NCBI RefSeq assembly: GCF_030936135.1
Contig: NC_082637.1
Coordinates: 10,429,001-10,493,000, forward strand
DNA: 64,000 nt
Source: Gavia stellata
Taxonomy: Eukaryota > Chordata > Aves > Gaviiformes > Gaviidae
Reading direction: 5' to 3'
How positions within the stretch are numbered: position 1 is the stretch's first letter; each line of letters opens with the position of its first letter. The notes beneath the pieces were generated by a model. The model searched no databases, was not told the DNA's origin, and saw only the letters and a program-made list of their open reading frames with translations. This document shows positions 59,568 through 64,000 of the stretch, in pieces. A program made the translations under genes and the position numbers.

Positions 59568-62500
59568 CTGCATATGGGATACAAAGGGGAAAAGCAAAAT
59601 TAGGGCAACAGCCTGGCGGGCCACCACAGAGCTGCAGAAACCCAGATTTGATAGTGGCAAAAGGCATAGCAGAATTAATAGCATAGGACATGACCTCTCC
59701 ATCCTCCAAGGAGGGACACTGTAAAGGTCAGATGAGCTGTGTCCCATTGCCTCTGAGGTTACCAGGGACTAAAACTAATGTACCTTGACTCATGGCAGCT
59801 TGTTGAACATGCCACACTAAGATGGTCACGGAATTTCTGGATGAAACCCAGCTGGGGCAGAGGAAGGGCAGAGACCTTGTCTCTTACCTGCACCCGGCTG
59901 CTGCATGGACCCTAAGACTGTGCTTCGTGGTGGGCAAGGGAATTTATTCTTCTACATTTTCTTCTCCTACTGAGGCTGCCGCTGAGAGGCCCAATTGGGC
60001 TAGAAAAGTGTCTCCATCAAAGCATCATCATCATTTAGTGTTAGTCCAGCCTAGCTTGACACCAGGCCTGAGTTATTACTGTTTCCCTAGACGGCAACTC
60101 ACCAGACTAACACACCCTACAGCAGAAAGTGTTGCTGCCTTCCCTGCTTCTCCTCCTGGCAACCTGTGATGTCCCCCATGTGTCCTTCTCTTTTCTCTCA
60201 CATTGATTCTTGGGAGCTTGCTTTCTTTATTTAAAAAAAAAAAAGTGAAATATTTTGCAGCTGTATTTTTAAACAGCATATTGTTTGCTTAAATTTTCAG
60301 AGCATGTTCTACTCGCTGCTGAAATTGTACCTTAAAATGCAGACAGTACATCAAGGTTTATGTATTCAGTGCAAGAGGGGATTTAAATTGGCTTCTCATT
60401 TAGGAGAGACTATTTCTCTTAATAACTTCTCACCACAGGATCACAACCTGAATTCAGGTCCAAAAGCTAAGCCTTCTGCAGGTATGCAATGTCTGTGCTG
60501 TATTAATATGTCCCTGCCTCCAGCAGGGATAGGAGCCCATGTACAATGGTTATCATATAAACTGATATTCAGTTTTCTGATTCAAAGTCCTTCCTTGTTT
60601 CTTTTGGGAAATCAGTTGGGTTGAGTTAGCAATTAGCCGCAGAAGTTGAGCTAACTGCCCCAATCACATCCTGCAACGCCAGGGCAATGCCTGTAGGGAA
60701 AAGCTGAGCGTGGGGCCAGTAAGGCAGGAAAGGGTCCGGTTAAAAACATTCTCCAGAGTGTGAGAAAAATTTGGGAACTATTTCTGTGCCATGCCTGAGT
60801 AATAGGGATTTATCAGACTGCTGGCTGGGGAACCTAACTAGTGAATTCGTTTTGCTTCTGCTTCCCCTGCAGTGTGTGAAATGTGCTGATATATTTTTTC
60901 TCTTGCAGATTTTATTCCCCTTGGAGAGAAAAGCACCTCTTCCCACTTGTTGTGGGAAAACAGTGTGCCTACCAGGGCGAGGAAGTTCAAGGTGAGCCAA
61001 CTCTGTCCTTTCCACACAGGTAAGAGCAGGGGGACACATGTCCAAGGCCACCTTTTTTGAGGGACAAATAAGCAGCAGAGATGTATAGGATCGTGATGAT
61101 GAGCATGGCTGAGAAACCTGCAGGGAACAGTACATTCTCATACAAACCATGCCCAGCCCTGCTCCTGCTGACAGCAGAGGTGAATAAATGCTCATTGAAC
61201 TCGGCAGGAAAAGGATCGGATTAATAATTCTCTCTGACATGAGCAACAAAGATACTGATACAGGATCGAAGTCAAAACCTTAAATCAGAGTAATTTCTCA
61301 GGACTGGAACTTGCAAATGCATTGGTTATCCCTGTCTCCAGAATAAAAGCCTGGTATTTTGCAGGCCACGTGAATTCTGCTATTCAGACACAGAGGGAAT
61401 AAAGCGGGGTTTTATGGAGGCAAATGTTTACAACCCTGAATACAACCCAACTTCCACCCATACACACCAGAAGCTCCAGCACTGACCACAAATACACATG
61501 CTGAGACAAGCTGCCAATACTTTAAGAGGCTGTATAATTCACAAAAGGCACCTGACTCAGAAACAAGGTTACAGGTTTCGCTTTCTGTCAAGACAGCTAA
61601 GGCCTGCCTGAGCCTTTTAAATGGACTGGCGCTCTCTGCTTTTTATCGATTGCTCAGTACAAGCACTAATTGCTCTTCTCCAACTCAGACTACTCATTCG
61701 GGTGATGAATCTGGGCTTTTGCCAAGTGTCTTTTTTCTCCAGTATGTCTCTCCATGACTATTTCTATGCTATTACTGAGTCCTATTGCAACGTGTGGGTC
61801 TGAATGATACAAGATTTCCTATTTAACCTCTTCTTTCACTTATTTAGCGTTGGGTCTGAATGATACAAGATTTCCTATTTAACCTCTTCTTTCACTTATT
61901 TAGCGGCTTGGAGTATGTAAGTGTGGTAGGAACATCCATGCCTGTGTCCCCAGCTGAATTTCTTAAGCATGAATCAACAGTCCATCTCCCTCTTGGATGC
62001 TATGAATCCTGAGTCCCTGGTGGCCAAAATGCGATGGCTTCCAGGGGGAATGGGAGGTATACTCAGCCCTGGTGTGTTAGGACAAGCTCTTGGAAGGCGG
62101 TGGAGATGTGGATGAGTCACATCAGGCTTTGAGGCAAGGAAACCTAGTATTTGAGCCTTACAAGTATTACAAACTACTGCTACTTCCACCATCACCCAAG
62201 GGAGCTTTTGGGTGCCAATCTCTTGCAGTAATTCTGGGCTATAAATTCCAGCCTCACACACCAACCATCAGGTCCATCAGAATGGGGGAAGGAGGTTTTC
62301 AGTGCCCGTTTTCTGCATGGTGCTTTTGCCTGCTGTAGCAGGTGGAGATTGTGAACTCCATTTCTAGGTACTGAGCTCTTTCCCTGGCTTCCAGCTCATC
62401 TGGTTTTCACCCCCAGATGTTTGTTTGAAGGTCAGGTCCCCAAACTCTAAGAATCTGAGTTCTTTTTAGAAATGTGACTGATTTAGGCACTTCTGAACAT

Positions 62501-64000
62501 GTTACTTTCAGGGTCCAACTTTTTAACAAAACCCTGTCATTTCACAAATCAAAGTAGTTCTCACAGAATCTGCGATCAGACACATAACCAGCACAGTGAA
62601 GACAAGGTGAGAGAAGGAACCACAACCTAGTCTTGGTAACTAAATGGCATTTTTCTTTAACATCTGACCCATACTGGCTGATGCTACACTCACATGAGCA
62701 TGAATCCTAAGATCACAACTCTCCACTGACCCAACTATGCTAACCTTTGTGTGAAACGTGGCAACTATGCACCTGGGCAATTCTCAGGGAATGAAAAGCT
62801 AAGATGCTCTTTCCTTCTGAGTCATCCCAGACTCTCTGATATTGTAGTCAAGTATTCCCCATTGGACTTAGATGAGACCTGTGTCTCCCCCAGCCTCAAG
62901 GCCACTGCTTAGCTTGAGACATTGAGGGCATATTCCCATCAGAGAGGATAGGCAGAGCTTGTCTTCAGCACCTGGCGGATCCTGGTGCTGGCTATGAAAA
63001 GGGTTTCCATGTCCGTGACTGCCTCTGCTGCCTGCAGCATTCCAGTACTTGCAATGAACTTTCAGGCAGCCAGTGTGGCTTGATGGAAAATCGATGTTGA
63101 CCCTACAAAGCTGCCTAATTCTGGGCAACCCTTGGGCACCGGAAGAATGAGGAAGGGTTAACAGGCACTCCTGCCAAATGCAGAGAAAATGGGGCATACA
63201 AGAACAAATGAAAAGCCAGAAGGCTGTGATTTCGAGCACTGGTTATTTCATGTCTGGTGAGTTTGCTGTTGGATGATCAATGAAAAGATAATACAGCAGA
63301 GATACAAGGTGAAGGACAGAGATTTGGAGATAGGGAAGCCAGAATGAAACAAGGCTGTTCTCCAGCTACTTCAGAGAAATCACTAATAACTGGCAGTAAA
63401 AGAACAGTATAACAGCAGAGCTCCAGCAATGCTCTTTAAATGGAATTTGCAAGTATTCGAAATAAATTGTTTAGCTTTCATTTCTCTTGGCTTTTCTACT
63501 TTTTACCATTGTACCAGTGAAATGCTCACACTCGCGGTTTGTCAGCCCCCTTCCCATGAAACGGTTATGGGTGACTGAGCACGCTGCAAGTACAGGTGTG
63601 ATGGCTTGTAGAGCCAACAGACAATCATTAGCAATACCAGCAGGGCTGGTACAGTTGGGGGAGAGACAGCTTTAACCAAATCCAGGTTTCGGCTGGCTTT
63701 TCACTTTTTCCAAACAGATTTTCAGCTTTTCAGCTTTTCCAAACAGATACTTCCTTGAAGAAGAAGGATAGAGCAGGGGAGGTTGGGAGGGCATGAAGCA
63801 GCCTGCCTGTGCCTTTGACGTTAAGAAGTATGCTCAATTAGGAGTCTGAAGATCCTGCCTGATCATTAGCAGGGTTGCTGTGTTGTGTCATGTATTGGGT
63901 TTCAGTGGCATGGTTTTGGTAGCGGGGACAGGGGTGTACAGGGGTGGCTTCTGTGAGAAGCCTCTAGAAGCTTCCCGTATGTCTGATTGATAGAGCCAAT
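59568..64000 (-). other. FAM219A: FAM219A intron 1, continuing past the window
   Basis: No coding exon matching the FAM219A N-terminus (around SPLQVKL) was found on the minus strand. No other gene recognised. Contains the 56-base tandem duplication at 61.8 kb and a short repeated word 'cttttccaaacagat' near 63.70-63.75 kb. Confidence 0.55.
61795..61905. repeat. Perfect 56-base tandem duplication
   Basis: 'tgggtctgaatgatacaaga...' to '...cacttatttagcg' occurs at 61795-61849 and again at 61851-61905, period 56, with no mismatch across 55 bases. The lack of differences suggests a recent duplication. Confidence 0.97.

Noticed and set aside
1-64000. tRNA, rRNA, CRISPR array, LTR retroelement or other virus-derived sequence
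   Set aside because: None recognised by eye. CRISPR is not expected in this genome, and no LTR pair or retroviral gene was seen. Small RNA genes could be missed without a covariance-model search.

Overview
The window looks like avian nuclear DNA. It holds two 5'-truncated CR1 LINEs of the type that dominates bird genomes, a few worn MIR-like SINE relics, and three genes in the order and strand of human 9p13.3: FAM219A, SPMIP6 (C9orf24) and MYORG (KIAA1161), all on the minus strand. Human 9p corresponds to the bird Z chromosome, so Z linkage is likely, but this is inferred and not seen in the sequence.

Layout. 1-18 kb: no gene recognised. It holds an old CR1/L3-like LINE at the left edge, a younger CR1 (4.04-5.06 kb), MIR-like pieces and two stretches that might be conserved non-coding DNA. 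18.15-20.25 kb: an intact MYORG-type family 31 glycosidase on the plus strand. 20.3-27.6 kb: a spacer with no gene. 27.66-29.70 kb: a second intact MYORG on the minus strand, tail-to-tail with the first. 29.8-38.1 kb: its probable first intron, with a CR1. 38.1-38.3 kb: a CpG island with a ZNF143/THAP11-type element and a strong minus-strand splice donor, the likely MYORG promoter and first exon. 40.41-43.27 kb: SPMIP6, six coding exons, complete. 44.5-64 kb: the 3' part of FAM219A, with four coding exons at 53.5-59.6 kb, a probable long 3' region, and the first intron running off the window.

The main finding is the MYORG pair. The copies form an inverted repeat with 2,030-bp arms and a 7.4-kb spacer. 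Repeat identity starts just inside the coding region and stops about 18 bases after the stop codon. I compared the arms line by line. Outside three short patches I count 8 differences in roughly 1.9 kb, all synonymous. Inside the patches (about 37, 29 and 35 bases) I count 12, 10 and 15 differences, nearly all the amino-acid change between the proteins. At least two patches lie at or near the active site. At each of those two, one copy keeps the human-like sequence and the other is changed, and the changed copy differs between the two. This fits an old duplication kept uniform by gene conversion while a few loops stay different, perhaps because the two enzymes have different substrates. I know of no description of this pattern.

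The genes do not form one pathway. MYORG is an ER-anchored glycosidase, SPMIP6 is a sperm flagellar/manchette protein, and FAM219A is a small conserved protein of unknown function. They are neighbours by conserved synteny.
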